This document shows, one piece after another, positions 8,834 to 18,137 of a stretch of DNA of 64,000 nucleotides. The stretch is from positions 142,327 to 206,326 of the forward strand of contig PLCS01000009.1 in assembly GCA_003134855.1 (NCBI GenBank), written 5' to 3'. Under the pieces are notes generated by a model. It searched no databases, had not been told where the DNA came from, and saw only the letters and a program-made list of their open reading frames with translations. Position numbers and translations under genes: made by a program. Source of the DNA: Acidobacteriaceae bacterium (GTDB lineage: Bacteria; Acidobacteriota; Terriglobia; Terriglobales; Acidobacteriaceae). Every line of letters starts with the position of its first letter. The stretch's first letter is position 1.

Positions 8834-10197
8834 ATCGCCCTTATCACTTTCTTGTGGCCGCGGCAGCAGTGGTCTTTTTCACCAGTTCGTTCGATCTGTT
8901 CCTGAATATCAATATCGGACCAAACATTCGTATAGCGCAGTTGTTTGCCTTGGTGCTGGTGGCCGCGGCCCTGCTAACTCACCGGCTGGGCAGGACGCTG
9001 GAAGTTCCGCTTGGGGGCCTGTACCTTGTTGCCTGGTGCGGCGTGCAACTGGCGTTCGTGCCGGTAGCGGAGTTTTGGCAGAAGAGCCTGGCTTATTGCC
9101 TCTGGCTGGCCCTGGATATTGCTCTGTCTTTCGCTCTGGTGAATCTCTTTGCCGGCGATAAAGGGCGTCTGCAATTGCTGCTCAAGCTGTACTTGGTTTC
9201 GTATGTATTCGTTGCTGGATTCGGGATTGTGCAATTCATCTCTCCCATCCTTGGCGGCCCGGCGCTGCTGGTAGAGCAGTGGTGGCTGCCCGGCAGTGTG
9301 CCGAGGGTGAACGGGTTCAGTTATGAACCATCGTATTATGCCACCTATCTCATCATGGGACTGGTTTGCCTTGGATCGCTGCGCCGCTCCGGGGTAGCGG
9401 AGTTTCGCTCCAAGGCATGGACATTCGCCTATCTCCTGATCCTTCTTGCCCTGCTGATATGTTTCAGCAGGATGGGAGTTATTTTCGCCCTGGTTGAGTT
9501 ATCTACAGCACCTTTGACCCGGCTGTGGAAGGTCGTGAAACATCCCGGCTATGTGCTTGGGTTTCGCCTATCGGGCTGGAAGATGATGGCTACCGCGGCG
9601 GTCTTATTGATCGCATATTCGGCCGTCAGCGGGGCCGTTGGCTGGTTTCTCGATGATCCTGAAACGGTTGAAATCCTGGTGAGCGGAACGGGGTTGCTGG
9701 GAACCGCATCTCACTCCGTCGACGAGCGGGAAGACCGTTTGCACGGCACTCTGCTAACCATCGCCAATCATCCCTGGATGGGGCAGAGCCTGGGTGGTAT
9801 TACAGAATCGATTGCGGGATACAACGGACTAAAGCCGCAAAACTTCGAGGAGGCCAAAATCTATGAGGGGCAAAGCGTCTTTGCAGAAGTTGCTGCCGCC
9901 AGCGGGATTCCCGGCTCGATACCATTCCTTTGCTTTCTGGCAGTCACCATCGTCGCGCCATTGCGGCTTGCCGGGCGATCTTCGCCTCGTTATGCCGCTT
10001 GGCTGCGGGCTCTAGTGCTGGCGCTGATCTTTGAATGGGCGATCCTGCAGCTCAATCAGAACATCCTGCGCTTGTATTTGTGGGTGCACATCGCGCTTTT
10101 GGCCACGGTATACGCGGCTGCCCGGCGTCAATATACTTTGTCCGGCGATGCAGAACCTGGAGACGCCGGATACGGTTCGCCAAATTTGTTGGCGTGA
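8830..10197 (+). CDS. O-antigen ligase/polymerase-like polytopic membrane protein
   Basis: I chose the ATG at 8830 because it overlaps the stop of the GT9 gene (ATGA) and leads directly into a hydrophobic helix. The 455-residue product has roughly 10-12 membrane helices. A large soluble loop (about residues 260-345) contains an HSVDEREDRLHGTLLTIANH segment, where Wzy/WaaL proteins place their functional loop, and a following ASGIPGSIPFL helix. This agrees with the Wzy_C/O-antigen ligase superfamily, which joins or polymerises lipid-linked glycans in the periplasm. The last 70 bp overlap tail-to-tail with the convergent cupredoxin gene. Ligase and polymerase cannot be told apart by sequence alone. 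Confidence 0.82.
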   Translation: MNRPYHFLVAAAAVVFFTSSFDLFLNINIGPNIRIAQLFALVLVAAALLTHRLGRTLEVPLGGLYLVAWCGVQLAFVPVAEFWQKSLAYCLWLALDIALSFALVNLFAGDKGRLQLLLKLYLVSYVFVAGFGIVQFISPILGGPALLVEQWWLPGSVPRVNGFSYEPSYYATYLIMGLVCLGSLRRSGVAEFRSKAWTFAYLLILLALLICFSRMGVIFALVELSTAPLTRLWKVVKHPGYVLGFRLSGWKMMATAAVLLIAYSAVSGAVGWFLDDPETVEILVSGTGLLGTASHSVDEREDRLHGTLLTIANHPWMGQSLGGITESIAGYNGLKPQNFEEAKIYEGQSVFAEVAAASGIPGSIPFLCFLAVTIVAPLRLAGRSSPRYAAWLRALVLALIFEWAILQLNQNILRLYLWVHIALLATVYAAARRQYTLSGDAEPGDAGYGSPNLLA

Positions 10198-10889
10198 TGC
10201 GTAATAGGGCTGGGGGAGGTAACGAGGGAAACAGTCCCTAAGTTGGTGGCTGCCGCTTGCACCGTCACCTCGCGGCGCGCCGCGTTCAGACTCTCCAGAG
10301 TTGCGCTCTCCGACCACACATTCAAAAGGTAACTTCCCGGAGGTACCTGGGGAATGACGATCGCACCCTCCCGTGAAACCGCGTAGTACGGCGTGGCGAG
10401 CGACAAAATCACGGCGCCCATCTGGGGATGAATATTACAGAAGATATAGGAGACCCCTTCGCGATCGAAGTGCACACGGCGTTCGCTGCCCGCTTCATAC
10501 AAACCCAGGTCGAAGCGCTTTCCATTGAAGAGAGAAAACACATTGTGAAAGAACGGATCGCGATTTGGAAACACCACAATACTGCCAATCGGCACGACCA
10601 GCAGATGCGGATCGAACATCTTGTCCTTCTGTACCATTTGATAAGTATGTGTCTCGAGCGGGGGAGCGGGGCCGGCGTTGACGCCGAGCGGCATCAGCCA
10701 TGCGACCGTGGGAGACTGCGCGGAGGGCAGTTGGCGGGTGTGAGTACCTGGAGCAAATTCCACACGGAGGGTTACTTCGACAGATTGTCCGTAATTCCGT
10801 CCTACAGCCACAAAGAGCAGCAGAACCCCGCACGCAAGTGTATATCCTTGCCACCGTCCGCCGTTCCGCATGGAGATGAAACGATCCAT
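10128..10889 (-). CDS. Plastocyanin-like copper protein with carboxypeptidase-regulatory-like segment
   Basis: The protein has 253 residues. A signal peptide (about residues 14-35) precedes a beta-rich region. The type-1 copper ligands are visible: H115 (DPFFHNVFS) and C151-x2-H154-x2-M157 (FCNIHPQM). After it comes a beta-sandwich segment (IVIPQVPPGSYLLNVWSE) like the carboxypeptidase-regulatory domain. Proteins of this build are often labelled methylamine utilisation protein, but nothing here supports that pathway. It is last in a minus-strand run with a porin and a two-component system. It should be a periplasmic electron carrier or copper sensor/binder. Its last 70 bp overlap the convergent O-antigen ligase-like gene. 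Confidence 0.83.
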   Translation of the reverse strand: MDRFISMRNGGRWQGYTLACGVLLLFVAVGRNYGQSVEVTLRVEFAPGTHTRQLPSAQSPTVAWLMPLGVNAGPAPPLETHTYQMVQKDKMFDPHLLVVPIGSIVVFPNRDPFFHNVFSLFNGKRFDLGLYEAGSERRVHFDREGVSYIFCNIHPQMGAVILSLATPYYAVSREGAIVIPQVPPGSYLLNVWSESATLESLNAARREVTVQAAATNLGTVSLVTSPSPITHHANKFGEPYPASPGSASPDKVY

Positions 10890-10900
10890 TCAAACCACCC

Positions 10901-12436
10901 TCAGAACTGGTATCCTGCCGAAACCGTGTACACATTCGCCCAATTGGCGCGCCCGGAAAGTGGCCAGCTTGTCAGCCGGCGAAATTCCGGAGAGAAGACG
11001 ATCGAAGACCATGGGCGGTATATGAAGTTCGCCATCAGCGAACGATTACGCGTGTAATAATCGAGCGCACTGGAGTATTGCGCCATCCCTTCGCGCAATT
11101 CGCTTGCATAGCCGGTGTCCTGTCCGGCAACGGCATTCAGTTGCATGGTCTGGGTGAACCTCCATTGCCATTGAGTCCATCCGCCGATGGCGTCCAATCC
11201 GCTGGTCTCTGTGTTGCCTGTATTCGGGTCAATGTACGTGTACGCATCGCGATAGGCGCCTCCTCCCAGCGAACCGATTCCTCGACCGCGATAGAATTCG
11301 CCGCTCCACTGTCCATGCGCCGTAACCGGCAACCGCCAGTCTGCAGCGCCTGCCCAGGCGTCCACCGTCTGCCCGCTTCCATAATTTTTCCGGTCGTAAT
11401 ATCCGGCAGCGCCGATTTGCAGCCCGCCGGGTTCTCCACCTTCGCGATAGAAGAGGCGCATCTCATACCCCGGCTGGCGCGCGGCCTCTGCCGGAGTCGC
11501 GGAGCGATTCGCTTCGACGGTGTTCAGAGCATTGTAAGTTGGGTCGTACAATCCGAATTCGAAGCCGGCCTGCCGGTCTCTGGCCAGCGGAATTCGATGC
11601 TCCCAGCGCAACTGCGGCGCCCATACCCAGAGATTACCCGACCAGGACAAGGACGGCTGTGCTACTTCCGCAATTGAATCCGGCGAGAGCGGCGAAATCA
11701 ACGGGCTATCATAGCCGGCGCGCAGCAGATCTTGGGTCCACGCCCAGGTGATGCCGGCGGTGCGCATGCGCGCCAGTCCGGCTGGCGCGCTCAGTCCACC
11801 CGCTGTTACGCCTCCAAAGAAGTCCAGCGACACGTCCGCGAAAAGATGGCCATTCCAGAGAACGGGCCCGGTTCCTTCGAAGTTCAACATCGTCTGCCGG
11901 AGTCCGGCGCCAACGCTGCCATGGCTCTGGCCGGGGGTGCGCCGCAATGCCGAGGTGGGCATATCCGGCTGATCCACCACGCCCTCGTTGACAAAAGCAT
12001 TGAAGAGTACTAAACCATGGAAGCGCACGGGAAACTTCGAGGCGCTCTCCAGCTTGGTCTGCTCGTGCTGCTGCACCTCGGCGGCGATCACACCCTGCTC
12101 TTCGCGCATCTGCGTGACCGCCTGTTGCAACGCCGCGGCCGCGCTTGCGTTGGTTTGCTCCGCGGTGCTGAGCCCGCCGCCTGCGAGAGTCTTGCGAAGT
12201 TCTTCCAACTCCGCCTGCATTGCCTGCATATTGCGGTGATCTTCATCCACCTGGCGCTCCGCTGTGGCCAAGGCTTCTGTAAGCCGGTCGATGCGCTGTT
12301 CAAGCATGTGCATATGTTCGGCAGGTGTGGGGTCCGCAGCCGGAGGGCTGGCCGACTGGGCAACGAGCAGCGCTGTCGCGATCAACTGCAATCCCACCAT
12401 TCCGGCCATTGCAACTCTCAGTGGAAACATTCTCAT
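10901..12436 (-). CDS. Outer-membrane porin-like protein with N-terminal coiled coil
   Basis: I start this at the ATG that overlaps the kinase stop as ATGA; the GGAGGA just upstream fits the ATG at 12430 slightly better, and an upstream ATG at 12457 also exists. The product is about 511 residues with a signal peptide (AGMVGLQLIATALLVAQS), a coiled coil (EHMHMLEQRIDRLTEAL through ELEELRKTL), an alpha/beta linker and then a long beta-barrel-like part ending in an aromatic residue (ANVYTVSAGYQF). This is the layout of OprP/OprO-type or DcaP-like porins. Its coupling with a sensor kinase and a periplasmic copper protein suggests regulated uptake or redox function. Confidence 0.75.
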   Translation of the reverse strand: MRMFPLRVAMAGMVGLQLIATALLVAQSASPPAADPTPAEHMHMLEQRIDRLTEALATAERQVDEDHRNMQAMQAELEELRKTLAGGGLSTAEQTNASAAAALQQAVTQMREEQGVIAAEVQQHEQTKLESASKFPVRFHGLVLFNAFVNEGVVDQPDMPTSALRRTPGQSHGSVGAGLRQTMLNFEGTGPVLWNGHLFADVSLDFFGGVTAGGLSAPAGLARMRTAGITWAWTQDLLRAGYDSPLISPLSPDSIAEVAQPSLSWSGNLWVWAPQLRWEHRIPLARDRQAGFEFGLYDPTYNALNTVEANRSATPAEAARQPGYEMRLFYREGGEPGGLQIGAAGYYDRKNYGSGQTVDAWAGAADWRLPVTAHGQWSGEFYRGRGIGSLGGGAYRDAYTYIDPNTGNTETSGLDAIGGWTQWQWRFTQTMQLNAVAGQDTGYASELREGMAQYSSALDYYTRNRSLMANFIYRPWSSIVFSPEFRRLTSWPLSGRANWANVYTVSAGYQF

Positions 12437-14214
12437 CGCTCCTCCGTAGCCAGACATGAGGCCTCTTCCAATATCCTCTCGCTGGGAAGTGCAATCGTGA
12501 ATGCCGTATTGCCGGATTCCGAATCCTCCAGATATATTCTGCCGCCGTGGGCCTCGGCAATGTACTTGGCAAGCGCCAGTCCAAGTCCCACGCCACTTTG
12601 CTTCCCTTCACTGACGAAGGGGTGAAACAGCGTGTCTCGAATTGCGACGGGTACTCCCGGCCCGCTGTCGCGAACCGTAATGTGCATGCCTTCCGGGAGC
12701 AGCACTGCCTCGATGGACACCCATGGCAAAGTCTGGCCCTGGCCCGCTGCCTGACAGGCATTCAAGAGCAGATTGTAGACCGCCCGGCGAAGTTCCTTCG
12801 TGTCCACCTGCACATTGATTGGCGGAACAGGAATAACTCTCAACTCAACACCGCGTGCATCGGGATGTGAACGGATTGCTCCGATCGTCCGCTCGATCAG
12901 AGCAGCCAATGACTCCTGCTGCAAATGAAGAACCATTCCGGTCCGGCTAAATACCAGCAGCGAGTCGAGCATATCCGTCATGCCCTGTACACCGGCGCGG
13001 ACATCTTCAAGCAACTCCTCGCGTTCCTCGCCGGGGATCTTCGGGTTCGCAAGAAACTCTGCGTTGGCGTAGATGGCAGAAAGATAATGGCGCAGATCGT
13101 GAGAAACCGAGCTGGCCATTTGGCCGATCGTCGCCATGCGTTCGGCCGCCAGCAGATCCTTTTGCGTCTTCTGCATCTGGCTCCGCATCCGGTCGAATGC
13201 CCGGCTGAGTTCCCGCACCTCTTCCGCGCCTTCTTCGCGAATCCTGTGGGAGAAATCTCCCCCACTGAGCGCGCGCGTGGCAGCCACCAGCGATTCCATC
13301 GGCCGGGTGACAGTGCGGGTAATGGAAACAGCCAGCGCCACACCGAACAAGGCCGCGAGAACGCCAAGGATAATCACCATCCGGTTCAGCTTGGCCAGAA
13401 TCTGCTCTTCCTCCCCGAACGACTTCAATACGACGAGCTGAATTGCACCGCCGGTTGGGGTTTCCGGTTGCAGTTGCACGGATGAAGCCAGGTACCGTTC
13501 GCCACCGAGCTGCATCTGCTCGCTTTCAATGGGCCGGCGCAGCAGTTCGCCTTGGCTCGAAGCGAGCTGCTGCCATAGTGCTTGCGGCAAGGTTCCGGCC
13601 ACAATCCTTCCATCAGCGACAAACGCGACATCTGCCGCCGCAGCCTCGCTCACCTCGCGCGCGACCTTTTTGTCCAGGACATAACCGATCGTCACATAGC
13701 CAAGCCCGGTCCTCTGTTCACCGGAGCCGAAGGTAAGCGCGCGGGACGATATCTCAAATAGCCGGCCATCGGATACGAACAAGCGCGCCACTTCAGGGGA
13801 GTTGATCGTCTCGCGGAGTGCGGCTTCCACACTCTGGCGTGTCAGAGATGAGCCGCTGTTGTAATAGGCTTCCAGGCGTCCCTCGGGACTTTGCAGGGAA
13901 AAGAAATCGTTGCCGCTTAGGCTCCAGAACTCCGCGCCGGCATCGGCAATCGTCCGCGAGTCGGAGGTGGTCATCACGGCCTTCAAGCTCGGCAACTCCG
14001 ACAACAGGGAAGACTCCCGCAATAGCAATTGCTGCCGCTGCTGCTGTAAGTTATGGAAAGTCTGCAGGGAATGCCGCATATCCAGCTCAAGATTGCCGCG
14101 AACCTGGCGTTCGACAGTCATCCGCACCATTCCCAGAAAAAGAACGGTCATGATCAGGACAAGCGCCGCCAGCGACAAAAGGAGCATAGTTCGCATTCGC
14201 CATGAACGCATCAT
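12433..14214 (-). CDS. Sensor histidine kinase (periplasmic sensor, HAMP, HisKA, HATPase)
   Basis: I place the start at 14214 because GGAG lies 8 bp upstream and the first membrane helix then begins near residue 10; an ATG at 14256 would add 14 residues. The order is a TM helix (MLLLSLAALVLIMTVLFLG), a periplasmic sensor of about 240 residues resembling a double-Cache or sCache domain, a second TM helix (MVIILGVLAALFGVALAV), HAMP (TRPMESLVAATRALSGGDFS), a HisKA box with the phospho-histidine in SVSHDLRHYLS, and the HATPase N and G boxes (LLLNACQAA, DSGPGVP, GVGLGLALAKYIAEAHGG). It should phosphorylate the adjacent response regulator. The ligand is unknown. Confidence 0.93.
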   Translation of the reverse strand: MMRSWRMRTMLLLSLAALVLIMTVLFLGMVRMTVERQVRGNLELDMRHSLQTFHNLQQQRQQLLLRESSLLSELPSLKAVMTTSDSRTIADAGAEFWSLSGNDFFSLQSPEGRLEAYYNSGSSLTRQSVEAALRETINSPEVARLFVSDGRLFEISSRALTFGSGEQRTGLGYVTIGYVLDKKVAREVSEAAAADVAFVADGRIVAGTLPQALWQQLASSQGELLRRPIESEQMQLGGERYLASSVQLQPETPTGGAIQLVVLKSFGEEEQILAKLNRMVIILGVLAALFGVALAVSITRTVTRPMESLVAATRALSGGDFSHRIREEGAEEVRELSRAFDRMRSQMQKTQKDLLAAERMATIGQMASSVSHDLRHYLSAIYANAEFLANPKIPGEEREELLEDVRAGVQGMTDMLDSLLVFSRTGMVLHLQQESLAALIERTIGAIRSHPDARGVELRVIPVPPINVQVDTKELRRAVYNLLLNACQAAGQGQTLPWVSIEAVLLPEGMHITVRDSGPGVPVAIRDTLFHPFVSEGKQSGVGLGLALAKYIAEAHGGRIYLEDSESGNTAFTIALPSERILEEASCLATEER

Positions 14215-14265
14215 CCAAGGAACTCCATCGCCCGGTCTTCCCCTGCCACGCGGCATCTCTTTCGT

Positions 14266-14997
14266 CTACTTGTGGAGCCTATGTACCGGCTCAGGAACCA
14301 GTGCGGGGTCGTCTTGCCCCTCGCGCACAAATTTATATCCGGCGCCATGCACGGTAAGAAAATGGCGCGGCTGAGCCGGGTCGCGCTCCAACTTCTGGCG
14401 CAGCTTCAGTATCTGGTTGTCCACCGTTCGCGTATTCGGATAGGAATCGTAGCCCCAGACATCGTTCAGCAACTCTCCACGCGTCAAAACCCGCCCAGTA
14501 TTTTCGACGAAGTAGCGCAATAGCTTGAACTCATGGGCAGTCAGGGTGACTAGAGCGCCATCGCGGCGAACCTCCATCTTGGCCGCATCGATGGCGATCT
14601 CTTCAAATTGAATCAGCTTTGCGGAGCTTGACTTCGCGGAACGCCGGATCGCAGCCTCAACGCGCGCCAGCAACTCTCTCGGGCTGAATGGCTTGGTGAC
14701 ATAATCATCCGCGCCTAATTCAAGCAGCAGAACCTTGTCGGCCACTTCGCTGACCGCGCTGAGAATGATCACTGGCGTCTCCGGCTGCCCTTCCTTCATC
14801 AATCGGCATAGATCGCGCCCGTTGATGCCCGGCAGCATCAGGTCGAGCACCACCGCGACTGGCTTGACCATGCGGCTGGCAGTCAATCCTGCCGGCCCGT
14901 CGGACGCAATCTGGACTTCATAGCCTTCGGAGGCAAAAAGCCGAACAAGTGCCTTTTGAATCCTCGGATCATCTTCAACTACCAGAATGGTCTTCAT
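14266..14997 (-). CDS. OmpR/PhoB-family response regulator
   Basis: I chose the ATG at 14997 (MKTILVVEDD) with GGAAGG four bases upstream; the frame stays open upstream but that stretch is not receiver sequence. The 243-residue protein has a receiver domain with acidic residues D9/D10, the phospho-acceptor D52 (VVLDLMLPG) and the switch lysine in DDYVTKPF. A winged-helix DNA-binding domain follows (LTAHEFKLLRYFVEN, then DNQILKLRQKLERDP and GAGYKFV). It ends 9-52 bp before the kinase start and is first in the run, so it probably controls the kinase-porin-copper protein genes and perhaps itself. Confidence 0.94.
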   Translation of the reverse strand: MKTILVVEDDPRIQKALVRLFASEGYEVQIASDGPAGLTASRMVKPVAVVLDLMLPGINGRDLCRLMKEGQPETPVIILSAVSEVADKVLLLELGADDYVTKPFSPRELLARVEAAIRRSAKSSSAKLIQFEEIAIDAAKMEVRRDGALVTLTAHEFKLLRYFVENTGRVLTRGELLNDVWGYDSYPNTRTVDNQILKLRQKLERDPAQPRHFLTVHGAGYKFVREGQDDPALVPEPVHRLHK

Positions 14998-15229
14998 AAC
15001 ACCTTCCACACCCATACGATATACGATGCTTACCGTGCCCTTTACGGCGACATTTTTCTGTGAACGGACAATGCAAGGCATCTCCAACCTTTATGCTACG
15101 TGAATTCTGCTGAGTTGGGCGTTGCTCGCCGATGCAATCGCGTAAAGAGACAATGAAATGACAATTGCCTGACATGCCCGTTGCAAGTTATCGATCTGAA
15201 ACAGCTAGTATCGGTTTTCCGGGGAGTTT

Positions 15230-15886
15230 TCAGGCTTGGGAAATGAGAGGAGATTTGCTCGCCTGATTCTTCAGCAGATGATCCACAGCCTCGGCCAGGG
15301 AGGGAAAGCGCAACTCGGCAAGTTTGCCAGCAGCTTGTGAGCTGGACTTTTGGCGTCCAGGGTCGCCGTCGATGAAGACAGTCAACATTCCCAGCCGGCG
15401 GCCAAACTCAATATCCGGGAGTGAGTCGCCGATCATGGCGCTGCTCTCGGCGGTAATCTCGGGGAATTCGGCCGCGGCCTGTTCATAAAGCCCCGGCAGC
15501 GGTTTTCGGCAGTTGCATTGCCCTTCGTCATGGGGACAGAAGTAGAAGCCGTCCACATGGGCGCCGCGGCTCTGCAAGAGGTTCTGGAATGTGGATTGGA
15601 TGAAGTCCACATCTGCGGCGGTGCAGAGGCCCAGGGCAACGCATCGCTGGTTTGAGACCACAAACACCTGCAACCCCGCATGGTTGAGCCGTGCCATCGA
15701 TTCGGGTACGCCGGGGAGTAAGTTGAAGTCGCTCCAGGAAGTGACATAACGCCCTTCCGGCATCTTTTCGTTCAAGACGCCGTCGCGGTCAAGGAATACC
15801 GCTGTCAAGGAACGCGTTCCGGTTCTGAAAGCAGAGTTGGCCACCCGGCCATGATAACAACAACCAATCTCATCTGGCTTGTCCAA
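15230..15886 (-). CDS. gmhB: D-glycero-D-manno-heptose 1,7-bisphosphate 7-phosphatase
   Basis: This HAD-superfamily phosphatase has the nucleophile motif FLDRDGVLNE (D33 and D35), motif II VVSNQRCVALG and motif III/IV IGDSLPDIEFGRRLGM. The zinc-binding group typical of GmhB is present as CPHDEGQCNC followed by RKP. It removes the 7-phosphate of the heptose bisphosphate made by HldE. There is no good ATG before the catalytic motif; the start is taken as TTG at 15886, with GTG at 15844 as alternative. It is divergent from gmhA, whose start is 43 bp away, so the promoters of both share or overlap the gene starts. Confidence 0.9.
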   Translation of the reverse strand: MDKPDEIGCCYHGRVANSAFRTGTRSLTAVFLDRDGVLNEKMPEGRYVTSWSDFNLLPGVPESMARLNHAGLQVFVVSNQRCVALGLCTAADVDFIQSTFQNLLQSRGAHVDGFYFCPHDEGQCNCRKPLPGLYEQAAAEFPEITAESSAMIGDSLPDIEFGRRLGMLTVFIDGDPGRQKSSSQAAGKLAELRFPSLAEAVDHLLKNQASKSPLISQA

Positions 15887-15928
15887 CGGTCAGGGGGTAA
15901 ACATTCGGACTGCGAAAGAAAGGAACTC

Positions 15929-16642
15929 ATGTCCAGCGCTCCCAATTCGGCAACCATCTTTGGCATTGCCATTGCGGAGCATCTGGAAGTCGTGCGCCAG
16001 TTGAAAGAGCAGCAGGGCGTGCTGGAAGCCATTGCCATGGCAATGACCGCAACCTTGGAGACCAGAGGCAAGATTCTGTGGTGCGGCAACGGTGGCAGTG
16101 CGGGCGATTCGCAGCATCTGGCCGCGGAGATTGTGGGGCGGTTTCGGCGTGAGCGCTGCGGACTGGCCTCGCTGGCCCTTACCACGGACACGTCGATTCT
16201 GACCTCGGTGGCCAACGATTACGGCTTTGAAGCTGTCTTCTCGCGCCAGGTGGAGGCCTTGGGCGCGCCCGGCGATCTGTTGGTTGGCATCTCCACCTCA
16301 GGCAACAGTAGCAATGTGCTTGCCGCCCTGGAGACGGCGCGCTCACAGGGCATGGTGACGGTGGCTTTCACTGGCGCAGGCGGCGGCAAAATGGCCGTGC
16401 TGGCCGATCACCTCTTCGCCGTCGCCTCAAATGAGACCGCGCGCATCCAGGAGGCGCATATGCTCGCCGGACACATGCTGTGCGACTGGATTGAGCTGGA
16501 TTGGGTGCATGCGCAGTCTGCGGCGAAAGCGTTTTCAGAAGCGTCGCAAATTGAGGGCACCGAATTGAAATGGGCGCTTCCGCAAGGAAAGGCGACCCTG
16601 AACGGCTTTCAAAGCTCCACATCAATTCTAAAGATGCCGTAG
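15929..16642 (+). CDS. gmhA: Sedoheptulose-7-phosphate isomerase (phosphoheptose isomerase)
   Basis: The start is the ATG at 15929, preceded by GAAAGAAAGGAA. The 237-residue product shows the SIS-domain features of GmhA: ILWCGNGGSAGDSQHLAAE, DTSILTSVANDYGFEAVFSRQ in two parts, and GISTSGNSSNVLAALETAR. It converts sedoheptulose 7-phosphate to D-glycero-D-manno-heptose 7-phosphate, the first step to ADP-heptose, in the cytoplasm. The metal/catalytic residues (E in HLAAE, H in QEAHMLAGHMLCDWIE) are present. About 40 extra residues at the C-terminus are unusual for the family. hldE follows 16 bp later in the same direction. Confidence 0.94.
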   Translation: MSSAPNSATIFGIAIAEHLEVVRQLKEQQGVLEAIAMAMTATLETRGKILWCGNGGSAGDSQHLAAEIVGRFRRERCGLASLALTTDTSILTSVANDYGFEAVFSRQVEALGAPGDLLVGISTSGNSSNVLAALETARSQGMVTVAFTGAGGGKMAVLADHLFAVASNETARIQEAHMLAGHMLCDWIELDWVHAQSAAKAFSEASQIEGTELKWALPQGKATLNGFQSSTSILKMP

Positions 16643-16658
16643 GCAAACGAGGGGTGCA

Positions 16659-18137
16659 TTGATCGAACTACTGCATGAAGCCATGAACGAAATCGAGCAT
16701 GAGTGGGCGGCCAAGCGCTTGCTGGTCGTGGGCGACCTGATGCTCGACAAGTATATCTGGGGCGAGGTGGCGCGTATTTCGCCGGAGGCGCCGGTGCCCG
16801 TGGTGCGCGCCATTCGGCAAAGCGAGCAGCCCGGCGGCGCAGCCAACGTAGCCATGAACCTTGCCCGCCTGGGCGCGCAGGTCGTAGTCGCTGGGTTTAC
16901 CGGAGGTGACGAGAACCAGCAGTTGCTGGACGCGGCTCTGCGCGCAAACGGAATATTGCCTGAATTCGTGATCAGCGAGGGCTTCCCCACCATCAGCAAG
17001 CTGCGCATTTTAGGCGGGAGCCAGCAGATGCTGCGTCTGGACAGCGAGCGGCTCGAGGCGCGCACCCAAGGAGACTACGAATGCCTTATCGAGCGTGTAC
17101 TCAAGCTGTTGCCCGGCTGCCATGCCGTGGTGCTTTCCGATTACGCCAAGGGCGCGCTCACGCCCGAGGTCTGTCAACAACTCATCCAGGCCGCGCGCAG
17201 GCTGGAGATTCCGGTGCTTGTGGACCCCAAGAGCGCCGACTTTTCCCGCTACCGGGGCGCAACCACGATCTGCCCCAACCGCAGTGAACTGGCCGCGGCA
17301 GTGCGAGAGAACGCGCACGACCTTGAGGCCCTGCTGGCGGCGGCCGAGTCCCTGCCATCCGTCTTGGATATTGAGTTCCTTACCGCGACCCTGGGCGAGA
17401 AGGGCATTGCCTTGCTGCGGCCCGGCAGCCTGTTCCTGGCGCCGGCCGTGGCGCGTCAGGTCTTCGACGTCTCCGGCGCGGGAGATACCGTCATCGCCGT
17501 TCTGGCCCTCTGCCTGGCCTCTCGGCTGACGCCGGAGACTGCCGTGCAACTGGCCAATGTGGCTGCCGGAATTGTCGTTGGCAAGGCGGGAACGGCGCCG
17601 GTGGAAAAGCATGAGCTGCTGGCCGCGCTGGCTCCGCGCATCGAATTCCGCGCCGAGGATAAGATTTTGACCCGCACGGCGCTGGCGAGCCGCGTAGCGC
17701 AATGGAAGGGCAACGGCGATCGTGTGGTGTTGGCCAACGGCTGCTTCGACCTGCTGCACATCGGCCACATCACGCTGCTGGAGCAGGCGCGGCGCTTCGG
17801 CGACCGCCTGATCGTGGCCATCAACTGCGATGCATCCGTGCGTGCATTAAAGGGCCCCAGCCGTCCCATGGTGGGTGAGCGCGAACGAGCCCGCGTGCTG
17901 GCCGCGCTGGCCGCCGTCGACGCCGTGGTGGTATTCGCAGAACCAACACCACTGGAGCTGATCGTGGCCATCCGGCCAGAGGTGATCGTCAAAGGCGGCG
18001 ACTACGATGCGGATACGGTGGCTGGCGCGCGCGAAGTGCAATCCTGGGGCGGACAGGTCAAGATCGTTCCCATGGTTGAAGGCTGCTCCACAACCCGGCT
18101 GATCGAGAAAGGCGCGGACCAGTTTGCGTGGGTATAG
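16659..18137 (+). CDS. hldE: Bifunctional heptose 7-phosphate kinase / heptose 1-phosphate adenylyltransferase
   Basis: The protein is about 492 residues, the usual length for the fused enzyme. Residues 1-330 are a ribokinase-like domain (LLVVGDLMLDKYIWGEV, GGAANVAMNLARLGA and the anion-hole motif VSGAGDTVIAVLAL). Residues about 340-490 are a nucleotidyltransferase domain with NGCFDLLHIGHITLLEQAR and a VKGGDYDADTVAGA segment. It phosphorylates heptose 7-phosphate and later attaches AMP, giving ADP-heptose. The TTG at 16659 follows GAGGGG; an ATG at 16683 is the alternative start. With gmhA and the divergent gmhB the pathway is complete here except the epimerase hldD. Confidence 0.95.
   Translation: MIELLHEAMNEIEHEWAAKRLLVVGDLMLDKYIWGEVARISPEAPVPVVRAIRQSEQPGGAANVAMNLARLGAQVVVAGFTGGDENQQLLDAALRANGILPEFVISEGFPTISKLRILGGSQQMLRLDSERLEARTQGDYECLIERVLKLLPGCHAVVLSDYAKGALTPEVCQQLIQAARRLEIPVLVDPKSADFSRYRGATTICPNRSELAAAVRENAHDLEALLAAAESLPSVLDIEFLTATLGEKGIALLRPGSLFLAPAVARQVFDVSGAGDTVIAVLALCLASRLTPETAVQLANVAAGIVVGKAGTAPVEKHELLAALAPRIEFRAEDKILTRTALASRVAQWKGNGDRVVLANGCFDLLHIGHITLLEQARRFGDRLIVAINCDASVRALKGPSRPMVGERERARVLAALAAVDAVVVFAEPTPLELIVAIRPEVIVKGGDYDADTVAGAREVQSWGGQVKIVPMVEGCSTTRLIEKGADQFAWV

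Noticed and set aside
10128-10889. Calling this gene part of methylamine utilisation
   Set aside because: None of the methylamine dehydrogenase genes are nearby; only the copper-binding domain is supported.
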